Below, one piece after another: positions 1 through 12,000 of a DNA stretch of 25,869 bases. The position numbers and the translations under genes were made by a program. The DNA is taken from contig JAOZLU010000002.1 in the NCBI GenBank assembly GCA_029934695.1, positions 1 through 25,869 on the forward strand, in the 5' to 3' direction. Under the pieces are notes generated by a model. That model was not told where the DNA came from. It made no database searches and saw nothing but the letters and a program-made list of their open reading frames with translations. Positions within the stretch are counted from its first letter, which is position 1. Every line of letters starts with the position of its first letter. This DNA is from Desulfobacterales bacterium (lineage in GTDB: Bacteria; Desulfobacterota; Desulfobacteria; Desulfobacterales; 4be13).

Positions 1-55
1 ATCAAACATCAAGCATCAAGCATCAAGCATCAAGCATCAAGCATCAAACATCAAA
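1..55. repeat. Seven-base tandem repeat CATCAAG/CATCAAA in the linker before KS1
   Basis: Eight units (the first cut by the window edge): five CATCAAG at 7-41, flanked by CATCAAA units. The array is in-frame coding sequence; because 7 is not a multiple of 3, the protein repeats every 21 bases (SSIKHQA, SSIKHQT). A change by one unit would shift the frame. It stops two bases before the first KS codons. Confidence 0.9.
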
Positions 56-3000
56 AGACGATCCCATTGCCATCATCGGCATGAGCGCGGTGATGCCCGG
101 TTCAGATGATCTTGACACTTTCTGGGAGCATCTGAAAAACGGGGATGACTTGGTGACAGAGATTCCCTCAGACCGCTGGGACTGGAGAGCATATTATGGC
201 GATCCCTTGAAAGAGCCGGACAAAACCGACCGGATATGGGGTGCCTTTATCAATGATGCAGATAAATTTGACGCGTCATTCTTCAATATCTCGCCTCGTG
301 AAGCCGAACGAATGGACCCTCAGCACCGGATATTTCTGGAAACGGTCTGGAAATGCATTGAAGACGCAGGATATAAGCCGTCTGATTTTTCCGGAACAAA
401 AACCGGACTGTTTGCCGGGATAGGTTCTTCTGACTACCATGAACTGATGCTGGGCCTGAATATCGCCCCCGAGATATATACCTCCACAGGGACAGTTTAT
501 TCCGTGCTGACGAACCGGATTTCATATTTACTGAATCTGCATGGGCCCAGCGAGCCGGTGGATACAGCGTGTTCAAGCGGCATGTTTGCGGTCCACCGCG
601 CAGTCATGGCCATAAAAAACAGGGAATGTGATGCCGCCATTGCCGGCGCGGTCAATCTGATTCTGAATCCCCGGAATTACATCGCATTCAGCAAGGCAGG
701 TGTACTCAGTGCGGAAGGGAGATGCAAAACCTTTGACAAAAAAGCGAACGGATATGTGCGAGGAGAAGGAACGGGAGCAGTGTTGCTGAAACCGTTGAGC
801 CAGGCAATGGCAGACCGTGATCAGATATACGGTATCATCAAAGCCGTATCCGTAAACCACGGAGGACATGTCAGCTCTCTGACCGTACCGAATCCGAATG
901 CTCAGGCCGCATTACTGGTTGACGCTTATGAAAAGGCAGGCGTTGACCCGGCCGGGATCACATACATCGAAGCCCATGGAACAGGTACGGTACTCGGTGA
1001 TCCTGTTGAAATAAACGGGCTGAAAAAAGCATTTAAAACACTTTATGAAAAAAGCGGCCGGAGATTCTCCCGGGCAGAAAAGCACTGCGGACTGGGATCC
1101 GTAAAGACCAACATCGGACACACCGAGGCCGCAGCCGGCATTGCCGGGCTTCTTAAAGTCCTCTTATCCATGAAGCACAAAACCCTTCCGCGCTCAGTTC
1201 ACTTTGAGGAAATCAATCCTCAGATTCAATTGGAAGAGAGTCCGTTTTATATTGTCAGCCAGACCATGCCGTGGGCGCCTCTGAAAGATGGCGAAGACCG
1301 GCCGATTCCCAGAATGGCAGGGATCAGTTCCTTTGGATTTGGCGGTGCAAATGCACATCTCGTTCTGGAGGAAGGGCCAGAATCCGCTATTCTCCCATCT
1401 CCCGACTCCTCGCCCCGAATGATACCGCTTTCAGCCAAAAACGAGGAGAGACTCAGGGTATATGCAGGACGAATGGCAGATTTTCTGAAAAAGCATGAAG
1501 AGAAAGAAAATCGTAACCCCCTCTCTCTTGCCCAAGTCGCCTATACGCTCCAGACGGGGCGTGAGTCCATGGACACTCGGCTGGCAATAATTGTCTCGGA
1601 TATCCATGAACTGGGGGAGAAGCTGAGTCAGTTCGCCCAAGGAGAAAAGGATGCTGCATTTTTTTATGGTGACAGCAGGAAGGAAAACCCCGGGCTTCTG
1701 ATAGAAGGGGAAGAGGGAGAGACATATCTCAGCAGCATCATCGCGAAGAAAAAATTCGACAAACTGGCCCGTGTGTGGGTGTCAGGCGCTGACATCGAAT
1801 GGAAACTGCTCTACTCGGAGGGAACTCCGGGCCGTATCTCCCTCCCTTCCTATCCGTTTGCGAGAGAGCGATACTGGATAGCCGATTCCGAAACTTCGGG
1901 AGCATATTCCCACAAACCGGCCTCTCAGGGGGAATGCCTCTGTTTCTGTCCCATATGGGAGAAGTCTGAAATCCGAATCCCGAAATCCGAATCCCGAAAT
2001 CCGAATCCCATATTCCTGTTTGATACGGATAAGGTCCGGAAGGAGGCGATTGGAGAAAAGCTGACTACCGAGATCATTCTGGTAAAACCGGGTAAAGAGT
2101 TTGCTGACGAAGGGCAGTTCTATGAAATTAATCCCGGACACCCGGGGGATTACGTCCGATTGCTGACCGTACTTGGAGAACGAAACCTTTTTCCGAACAC
2201 CCTCGTGCATCTCTGGTCTATAACAGATACTGAATTGGCTGAGTCTGACTCTCAGAGCAGGCGTTTTGAAAAGATCGGGCCAGAGGATGTCAGAACCTGC
2301 CTGGATGCCGGGATATATTCTGTTTATTATCTCATCAGAGCAATATCAGAGGTCTGTTTCACCTCACTTTCCAGGATACTTTTTCTTTTCAACGGGGAAA
2401 AAGAAGCATCTGATCCGTTTTCAGAAGCTGTTTCCGGATATTCCGAATCCCTGCGCCGCATCCTGCCGGAGTTCTCTTTGAGTACGGTTCGGATTCTGCC
2501 AGGCCCGGACAGGGACCGGATTGCGGATATCGTGAGTCAGGAGATGGTCGCGGCCGAATCCTCGGGTGCTTCGGCTGAAATCCGTTATGAAAACAGAGAG
2601 AGATACACCAGGACCATCAGACCGCTGACTCTGAACAAAACCGGAAATCTGCCCCTGAAACAGGGCGGAACATATCTCATCACCGGCGGAGCAGGCGGTC
2701 TGGGGCTGATCTTTGCCCGGTATCTGGCTGAAAACTGTCAGGCCAAACTGGCCCTGACGGGTCGTTCTGTTCTGAGCAGAAAGGCCAACGCCATAGACGA
2801 ACTGCGGCAGTCAGGCTCGGAGGTTCTCTATTTTCAGGCAGATGCGGCTGACGCTGATAAGATGAAAGGGGTCATACGGACTGTGAGGGAGCAGCTCGGG
2901 CCGTTAAACGGGGTGATTCATGCAGCGGGGGTCGCTTCTGTCTCTCCGCTTACTCATAAAACGCCGGCTGAATTCGAGTCAACGCTGCGGCCCAAAATAC

Positions 3001-6000
3001 AGGGTACGATCATTCTTGACCGGGTCACCCGGGCTGAGTCTCTGGATTTTTTTATCCTCTTCTCTTCGACATCGGCTGTTCTGGGAGATTTCGGTCAGTG
3101 CGATTACGCTGTTGCAAATCGTTTTATGGATGCGTTTGCAGAAGTGAGAACGGCTCTGACGCGGACTCGGGCTTGTAAGGGCCGGACTCTCGTTATCAAC
3201 TGGCCCTTATGGCGGAAAGGGGGAATGCATCTGGACCCGGATACGGAAGCCCTTCATATCGGATCTTCGGGAACCGCTCTCCTGGAGACGGAAAAAGGTC
3301 TTGATGCCTTTGAGCGTATTCTGAAAAACAGACATTCCCAGGTCATTCTGTTTCCTCCGGCTGCGAAACTTCCGAAAGCGACGGAAGCCGAGGTGCTGAA
3401 ATTTCCGGAAGCGAAACCAGCTGAACCTGCGGAGCCGAGACATCCGGGGAAACTGACCGAGTCTGATTTACACACACTTCCGAATCATGTCATATCGGAG
3501 GTTCAGGAGATTGCCGCGGATATCCTGATAACGGATGTTCGGCAGCTTGATCCGGATGAGGGCTTGGGAAATTTCGGGTTCGATTCCATTACCTTCAAGA
3601 TGCTGGCAGATAAAATCTGTGAAACCTTTGAGATTGAGATTTCGCCGTCCGTGTTCTTTGCACACTCCGACATCCGCGGATTAAGTGAATATCTGCTTGA
3701 AACATTCAACGCACAGATATGTGAGCGGTATGCGGAACCTGTGGTACCGGAGATGAAAGGCTGGCGGGAGACTGAAAAAATCGAAAGTCTCAACGTCCGG
3801 GCACCGCAAAATGTCCGAGACTCTGAATACTCGGAAAGTTTCAGCACCCGGGAGCCGACAGCCGTGATCGGGATGCACGGAGTATTTCCGGAATCCCGGA
3901 ATCTGTCAGTGTTCTGGAAGAATCTTGTAACAGAGCGGGACCTGATCACCGAGGTCCCCCGGGACCGGTGGAAGTGGGAGGATTATTATACGGATCCGGT
4001 TACAGGCAAAGACCGCCCATATATGAAATGGGGCGGTTTCATCCCGGACGCGGACAAGTTTGATCCGTTGTTTTTCAAAATTTCTCCCCGTGAGGCAGAG
4101 GTGACTGATCCCCAGCAGCGGGTCTTTATTGAAACGGTCTGGAAGACTGTGGAGGATGGGGGCTACAGAGCATCGGATCTGTCAGGAAAAGCCGTCGGCG
4201 TTTTTGCAGCGGTGCAGTTTGACGATTATCAGCGTTTACTCTCCGAGCGGAATCTGAACAATGCTCAGACCGCAACTGGTAACGCCCATGCCATGATCTC
4301 CAACCGGATATCCTTTCTGATGAATTGGCACGGGCCCAGTGAAACCATAAATACCGCGTGTTCGGGCAGCCTGACATCGGTTCACCGAGCTGTGCAGTCT
4401 CTCCGGTCCGGCGAGTGTGAAATGGCGGTGGCCGGCGGAGTCAGCCTGATGCTTTATCCGGGCACGGTGATCAGCACGGGTCAGCTCGGGGTTTTGTCTC
4501 CTGACGGCAGATGCAAAACCTTTGACGAGCGTGCGGATGGGTTTGTCAAAGGAGAAGGCTCGGCCGCGTTGCTCCTAAAGCCTCTCTCCAAAGCCATTGC
4601 AGATGGCGACCATATTTACGCTGTCATCAGGGGATCGGCAGTGAATCACGGCGGCGCGGCCACCTCACTCACCGCACCCAATTCCCAGGCCCAGGCAGCA
4701 CTGCTTGTGTCAGCATATAAAGACGCAGGAATAGAGTCAAATACCGTCTCTTTTCTGGAACTGCACGGCACTGGCACGGAACTGGGAGATCCGGTGGAAG
4801 TAGAAGGGATTAAATCAGCGTTCAAAATTCTGGCGGAAAAGTGCCCGTGCTACGATTGTCAGACCGCTGAACCGGAGAAACCCGAGGAACCGAGCTTCCA
4901 TTATTGCGGGCTTGGTTCGGTCAAGACCAATATGGGTCATGCAGAACCTGCCTCAGGTGTCGCTGGCATGATCAAGGTGGTCCTTGGCTTTAGGCACCGG
5001 AAGCTGCCTGGAACCCCGCATTTTCAGACCCTCAACCCCTATATCGAACTCCGCAATTCTCCGTTTTATGTGGTGGAAAAAACCCGGGACTGGAAACGGC
5101 TCAGAGATGAAAACGGAAACCCCGTACCCCGCCGGGCCGGGGTCAGTTCCTTTGGTTTTGGCGGCGCGAACGCGCATGTTGTTCTGGAGGAAGGGCCGGA
5201 GACTACTTGCCCATCGCCCCCCGATTCTCACTCCTCGCAACAGCTCATCCTGCTGTCTGCCAGAAATGAGGAGAGACTCCGTGCGTATGCCGGAGAAATG
5301 GCGGATTTTTTTGATACTTTTTCCTGTAAAGATGACTGTGGAGAACAACCGGAGACCTTCCGGTCCACCGCTTCTCCGACACTCGCCCAGATCGCATATA
5401 CGCTCCATGCGGGCCGGGATTCCATGGAGGAACGGCTGGCAGTGATCGTATCGGATATCAGTGAACTGAAAGAGAAGCTGACCCAATACGTCCAGAACCG
5501 GAAAGATGTAAAGAATCTTTATGCAGGGAACATCAAAGCAGCCGGTGTCGGTGCCGGCCTTCTGGTTGAAGGAAAGGAGGGAGCCGAATTTATCAGAATT
5601 GTCACACAGGAACGGAAGCTCGGCAAGCTTGCACAATTGTGGGTTTCCGGCGTGGAAACCGACCCCGGATTACTCTATCCGCCCCCCCGGCCCCAGCGCA
5701 TCTCCCTGCCGACCTACCCCTTTGCAAGAGAGCGGTACTGGATACCCGAAACAGACTCCCGGGATGCAGAATCCGGGACCCATCTCCCGCGGCGGGGAAC
5801 TGAATATCTGCTTCCAAGTATCCATCCCCTGTTGGAGCGAAATACATCAACCTTGAAAGAACAGAAATACACAACCCTGCTGAACGGCAGCGAATTTTAT
5901 CTCAGAGATCACATTGTCGCCGGCCAGAAGACCTTTCCGGGCGTTGCTTACATCGAAATGGCCCGAGCCGCCGGCAGTGCAGCAGGAGAACAGGATGTCC

Positions 6001-9000
6001 GACAGATCACCAATATTGTATGGTCCCAACCCGTCACCGTATCAGACACGTCCCGGGAAGTGAGCGTCAGCCTGTACCCCCAAGCGGATGGTGCGAATTT
6101 TCGGGTCAGCACAACGGCCCCTGACGGAGAGGCGCAGGTTCACGCCCATGGAAAGCTGAAATGGGAAAACGGAAACCCTGCTCCCGATCCTGAGCCGCTT
6201 GACATCAAAGGGATCATGAGCCGCTGTGAAAAGCGGACAGACCATGGGGAATGCTATGAAAAGTTTCAGGCCGCTGGACTCAGATACGGCCCGGGCTTCC
6301 AGCCCATACAGGAAATATCCGTGAACCGTACCCAGGCCATCTCCCGCCTTGAACTTCCGGCATCACTTGGAGACAGTTTCGGAGACTACGGACTTCATCC
6401 CACACTCACAGACGGCGCGTTGCAAACCGTGAGCGGACTGCTGGACCGGCAGACATCCGGGACTCCTTATGTCCCGTTTGTATTGGGCGAAGTGACACTG
6501 ATAAAACCGCTCACCGAGTCGTGCTATGCATACACGGTTTCTGCGGGGGAGACACCGGCGGACGCGGGCATCAGAAAATTCCACATTGATATTCTGAACC
6601 CCGAGGGAGACGTTCTCATCCGCATGAGAGATTTCTCGGTCCGGCCCCTCACAACATCTGCGGATATCCATACACCCATGTATGTTCACAGCGTATGGGA
6701 AAAAACCGACATCCCGACATGTGAATTTCAGTTCCAACATCCCATCCTGCTCTTTGACGTGGATGAAACCCGGGCGGATGCGCTTCAGATGATCCTGAAA
6801 ACCGATGTCATTCTGGTCCGGCCCGGGGAAAACTGGGAGCAGACAGATCAGCGGTCATATATCATTCATCCTGACCGCCCCTCTGATTATCATAAACTGC
6901 TGACAACGCTCTCACAGGAGGATATGTGGCCGAGACACATCATTCACCTGTGGTCCCGGGATCCGTTTGATGCACACGAAGAAAAACTGAACACACAAAT
7001 ACAGACCAGCCTCTTTTCCATGTTCCACCTGACCCGGGCCCTGTTGAAACAGAAACCTGCTGAAAAAATCCGGATCATGTATCTCCACATCGGATCATCG
7101 GATGATCCCCAGCCCCAGTATGCGGCCCTCGGGGGATTTGCCCGAACCCTCAGTCTGGAAAATCCGAATCTGAACTGCAAAACCGTGACACTGCCCGACC
7201 TCTCCCGTGCAGTGGGGGTCATTGCAACTGAACTGCAAGCGGACGACGGCGTTGAAATCCGCTATCAGGAAGGCTGCCGCTGGATCAGAAAACTGAAAGA
7301 AACCGGGCTGGATTCGGCACCCGATATCCGCACTCTGCTGAAACAGAACGGGGTCTATCTGCTGACCGGCGGTGCAGGAGGACTCGGACTGATCTTTGCG
7401 GAATACCTGGCCCGTGAAGTCAATGCCCGGCTGATACTGGCAGGCCGATCCGAACTGACCCCGGAGCAGACCGCCCGGATTCAGTCGTTGAAAGATTCGG
7501 GAGCAGAGGTCCTTTATATACAGGCAGATATCTCCAAACGTGACTCTGTGGAAAAACTCATTGCCCAGGCCAAATCCTGTTTCGCCGAGATTAACGGCGT
7601 GATTCACGCCGCGGGTCTGACCCGGGACGCGTATATTCCGAAAAAGACTCCCGATGAAATATCCGCCGTACTGGCCCCCAAAGTCATGGGCGCGATCCGT
7701 CTGGATGAAGCCTTAAAATCAGAGCCTCTTGATTTCTTTGTCATGTTCTCCTCAGTGACCGCGGTGATGGGAAACGCCGGTCAGAGTGATTATGCGTATG
7801 CCAACAGTTTCATGGATCACTTTGCCGAAATGCGGGAGCAGTTGCGGTTTCAGAAGCAGCGATTCGGAAAAACCCTTTCCATCAACTGGCCCCTGTGGGA
7901 GTCGGGCGGAATGCGAGTTGATGAACAGGTCAGAACTCTTGTGACCGGAACGATGGGCATGATCCCCCTCAAATCCTCGCACGGATGGGACGCATTTGTC
8001 AGGGGACTCGGAACAGATCACTCTCAAATCATGGTGATCCAGGGAGATCGCGGCAAAATAAAGCGCGCACTGGGACTCGCCTCGGAAAAAGCCCGGGCCT
8101 CCGTCTCATCCCCCCAGGCAGATACGGGAAAAGCACTCAGGAGACTTGGGAAAGAACTGCTCTCCATGGTTTCGGATATCCTCAAGATAGATGAAGCAGA
8201 TATCTCCATTGACGAAGATATCAGTGAATACGGATTTGACTCGATCAATTTTACCGAGCTTGCCAATCGGATAAACGAAAAGTTCCGGCTTGAGATCACA
8301 CCCGTGATCTTTTTCGAATATCCCTCCCTTGACGCGCTTTCCGAAAACCTGTGGGAAACCTTTTCGGAACGTCTCTCCGCACACTGGGGGGAAGAAAAAA
8401 CCGAGCCGTCCCGGCCCGCAGTCCCGGCAGTGGATGCCGAGGATATCGCGGCAAAGGCATCTGCGGTGAGAAGCCGTTTCCAGAAACTGCCCGAACAGCG
8501 GATCCCTGCCGGCCCGACTCGCACGGACATCGCCATCATTGGCATGAGCGGCATGATGCCGCAATCCCGGGACCCGGAGCAATTTTGGGAACATCTGGAA
8601 GCCGGCCACGACCTGATATCGGAAGTGCCTGAAGACCGCTGGGAGTGGAAAGCATATTACGGAGACACTGCCAACAAAACCCGGGCCATAAGGGGCGGGT
8701 TTATGCCGGATGTTCATCAGTTCGACTGCATGTTCTTCGGCATCTCCCCCCGGGAAGCAGAACTGATGGATCCTCAGCAACGGATTTTTATGCAGATGGT
8801 ATGGAAAGCCATTGAAGATGCGGGGTACAGGGCATCGGATCTTTCAGGAACCCGGACGGGCCTCTTTGTGGGCGTTTCCTCGAATGATTATTTTGAGATG
8901 TTCCACAGACTGAACAGGGATATCGAACCCTATTTTTCCACCGGGATGGCGCATTCGGTTCTCGCGAATCGTATCTCCTATCTGCTCAATCTGCGCGGAC

Positions 9001-12000
9001 CGAGCGAACCGATTGACACCGCATGTTCAGGATCGCTGATTGCCATCCATCGGGCAGTGGAGGCGATTCACAGCGGGACCTGCAATATGGCCATTGCGGG
9101 GGGCGTGAATGTGATGCTGACCCCTACGCTCGCCATCGCGTTTGACAAGGCCGGCATGCTGAGTAAAGATGGCCGGTGCAAGACATTTGACAAGGACGCG
9201 GACGGCTATGTCCGGGGCGAGGGCGTGGGCGCGTTGCTGTTAAAACCGCTGGATCAGGCCCGGACCGACCGGGACCATGTTTACGCGGTCATCAGAGGGA
9301 CTGCCGAGAATCACGGGGGGCACGCGGCATCTCTGACTGCGCCGAACCCCAAAGCCCAGGCCGAATTGTTAGTCCGCGCATACAAAACCGCCGGTATCAG
9401 TCCGGAGACTGTCACTTATATTGAAACCCACGGCACTGGCACAGCTTTGGGAGATCCCATTGAGATCCGGGGATTGAAAGCCGCGTTTTCCGAGTTGTAT
9501 GAAAAACAGGGGAAATCTCCGGCCGGACAGCACTGCGGACTGGGCGCGGTGAAAACCAACATCGGCCATCTCGAAGCCGCGGCAGGGATTGCCGGGATAC
9601 TCAAGGTGCTCCTTTCCATGAAATACAGGAAACTGCCGCCCACCATCCATTTCAATGCACTCAATCCCTATATTGAATTGGAAGAAAGTCCTTTTTATAT
9701 TACCACGGAACTCCGGGATTGGGAGCCGCTGAAAGATGCTGTGGGTCGGCCTGTTCCCAGACGTGCCGGGATCAGTTCTTTTGGTTTCGGTGGTGCGAAT
9801 GCCCATATTGTATTGGAGGAATGGCCCATACTCGACTCGGATCTGCCGGACGGGGATCCCCGGGTCATTGTTCTTTCTGCAAAGGATGAGGAACGGCTGA
9901 GGTCTTATGCCGGGATCATGGCAGAATTCATAAAAAAATCGGAAAAAGGGAATGCCCTTCCATACCTTGCCGACTTTGCCTATACCCTACAGGTGGGGCG
10001 TGACCCCATGGAAGTACGCATTGCCACCGTGGTTTCAGATATGGATGAGTTAAAAGAAAAACTGATCCGATACGCCCAGGGGGAGTCAGAGATCGAAGAT
10101 TTTTATTTTATGAATATCAGAGATGCGAAACCCGGGATCGGACTTTTGATTGACGGAGAGGCAGGCCAGGCTTTTTTCAGAGTTATCATGGAAAAAAAGG
10201 AGCTGAATAAGATCGCACAAATCTGGATTTCAGGGACAGAGATTGACTGGAAACTGCTGTATCCCGGAAAGATGCCTGCGCGTATCTCCCTGCCGACGTA
10301 TCCGTTTGGCGGAGAGCGATACTCGATCCCGCATCCGGGGCCTCGCATTCCGACATCCGTGTCCCAGGATCCGATTCCTGAACTTCGCCCATCGAACCTT
10401 TATTTTCAAAGCGTCTGGGAAAAATCGAAAACCGAAAACCGGGAATCGGACATCGAAATACAGAATTCCGTGATCTTATTCGACACAGATGAAAACCGGC
10501 AGCGTGCGTTTCAGGAGAAGCTGGACACAGATGTTATCCTGGTCAGACCCGGCAACAGATTCGCAGCAGCCCCGGGGGATCGGGTATTCAGCATTGACCC
10601 GGATGAGGCAGAAGATTATGTTCGTCTGCTGAACGCGCTGAAAAAAGAGGACCGTGAGCCTGCTCTGCTTCTGCACCTCTGGTCTCTCAGCCCGGGAGAT
10701 AACGGTTTCCCGGGAAAAGAAATTTCGGATGAGCTTGTGGATACCTGCCTGTCCACAGGCATTTATTCCGTCTTCCATTTTGTCAGGGCAGTTTCGGAGC
10801 TTGAGTTTACCACGCTCAACCGAATCCTCTTTCTTTTTAACGGTGAAAAAGAGGCTGCAAACCCCTTTATGGAAGCAGTCTCCGGATATTCCGAATCTCT
10901 TGTCCGCGTCCTGCCGGATCTGTCCCTGTCAACAATCAGGGTGCTGCCGGGCCGTAACGGGAAAAGTATTCCAGATGTTGTCATGCAGGAATTAAGTCTC
11001 AAAGGGGATCCTGCATCTGAAATCTGTTACGAAGACGGAGAGCGATATATCAGAAGCATCAGGGAACTGGAATTGAAGGACCTCGACGTGAAAGACCTCC
11101 GAGATTTTAAAAACCTCGGAGGTCTCATTCAGTCAAAAAGAGGGGTTTATCTTATCACTGGCGGAGCCGGAGGCCTGGGGATGATCTTTGCCCGGTATCT
11201 GGCAGAGACATATCAGGCCAGGCTAATTCTGACCGGGCGTTCAAAGCTCGAAGGGGAAAGAGAAGCACGCGTCTCAGAACTGCGGCAACGGACGGGCAGC
11301 GTCCTGTATCTCCAAGCCGATGTTTCAGATCAGCAGGCCATGGCACAGGTCATTGAGACGGCCGGAAAAGCTTATGGGCCATTGAACGGTGTCATTCATG
11401 CAGCAGGAATCGTTTCAGCCAACCCGGTTACCCGAAAAGATGCGGCCGAATTTGAAGCTACTCTGAAACCCAAAATACACGGTGCAATCATTTTGGACAG
11501 AGTGACCCGGGATGAACACCTTGATTTTTTTATTCTGTTTTCTTCGACCTCCGCGGTGCTGGGAGATTTCGGTCAGTGCGATTATGCGGTTGCAAATCGC
11601 TTTTTAGTCAGTTTTGCCCGGATGAGAGAATCCATGAGACAACAGCAGAAGCGTCACGGCAGAACTCTTGCCATTGCCTGGCCCTTATGGCGGGAAGGAG
11701 GGCTTCACGGAGACCCGGAAGCAGAAAATTTTTACCTCAGCACATCGGGACTCTCCTACCTGGAAACCGCAAACGGACTTGAGGCGTTTGAAAATATCCT
11801 GGGAAGCGGGGCTTCCCAGGTCATCCTGATGCCGGGTGATCCGGACAGAATCCGGCAGATGCTCTGTACCGGACAGACCGGTCAACTGGTATCCGCGGCA
11901 TCTCCTGAATCCGGTAAACCCTTATCTTCCGTGGGAGAGACCGACCCGGAGCTTCGGATATTGTCGGAAATACAGAATATCGCTTCCCATATTCTCAAAA

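Noticed and set aside
81..83. ATG 81 as the true start of the first PKS gene
   Set aside because: It lies within the first conserved KS strand (AIIGM); the frame is open to base 1 and no ribosome binding site precedes it.
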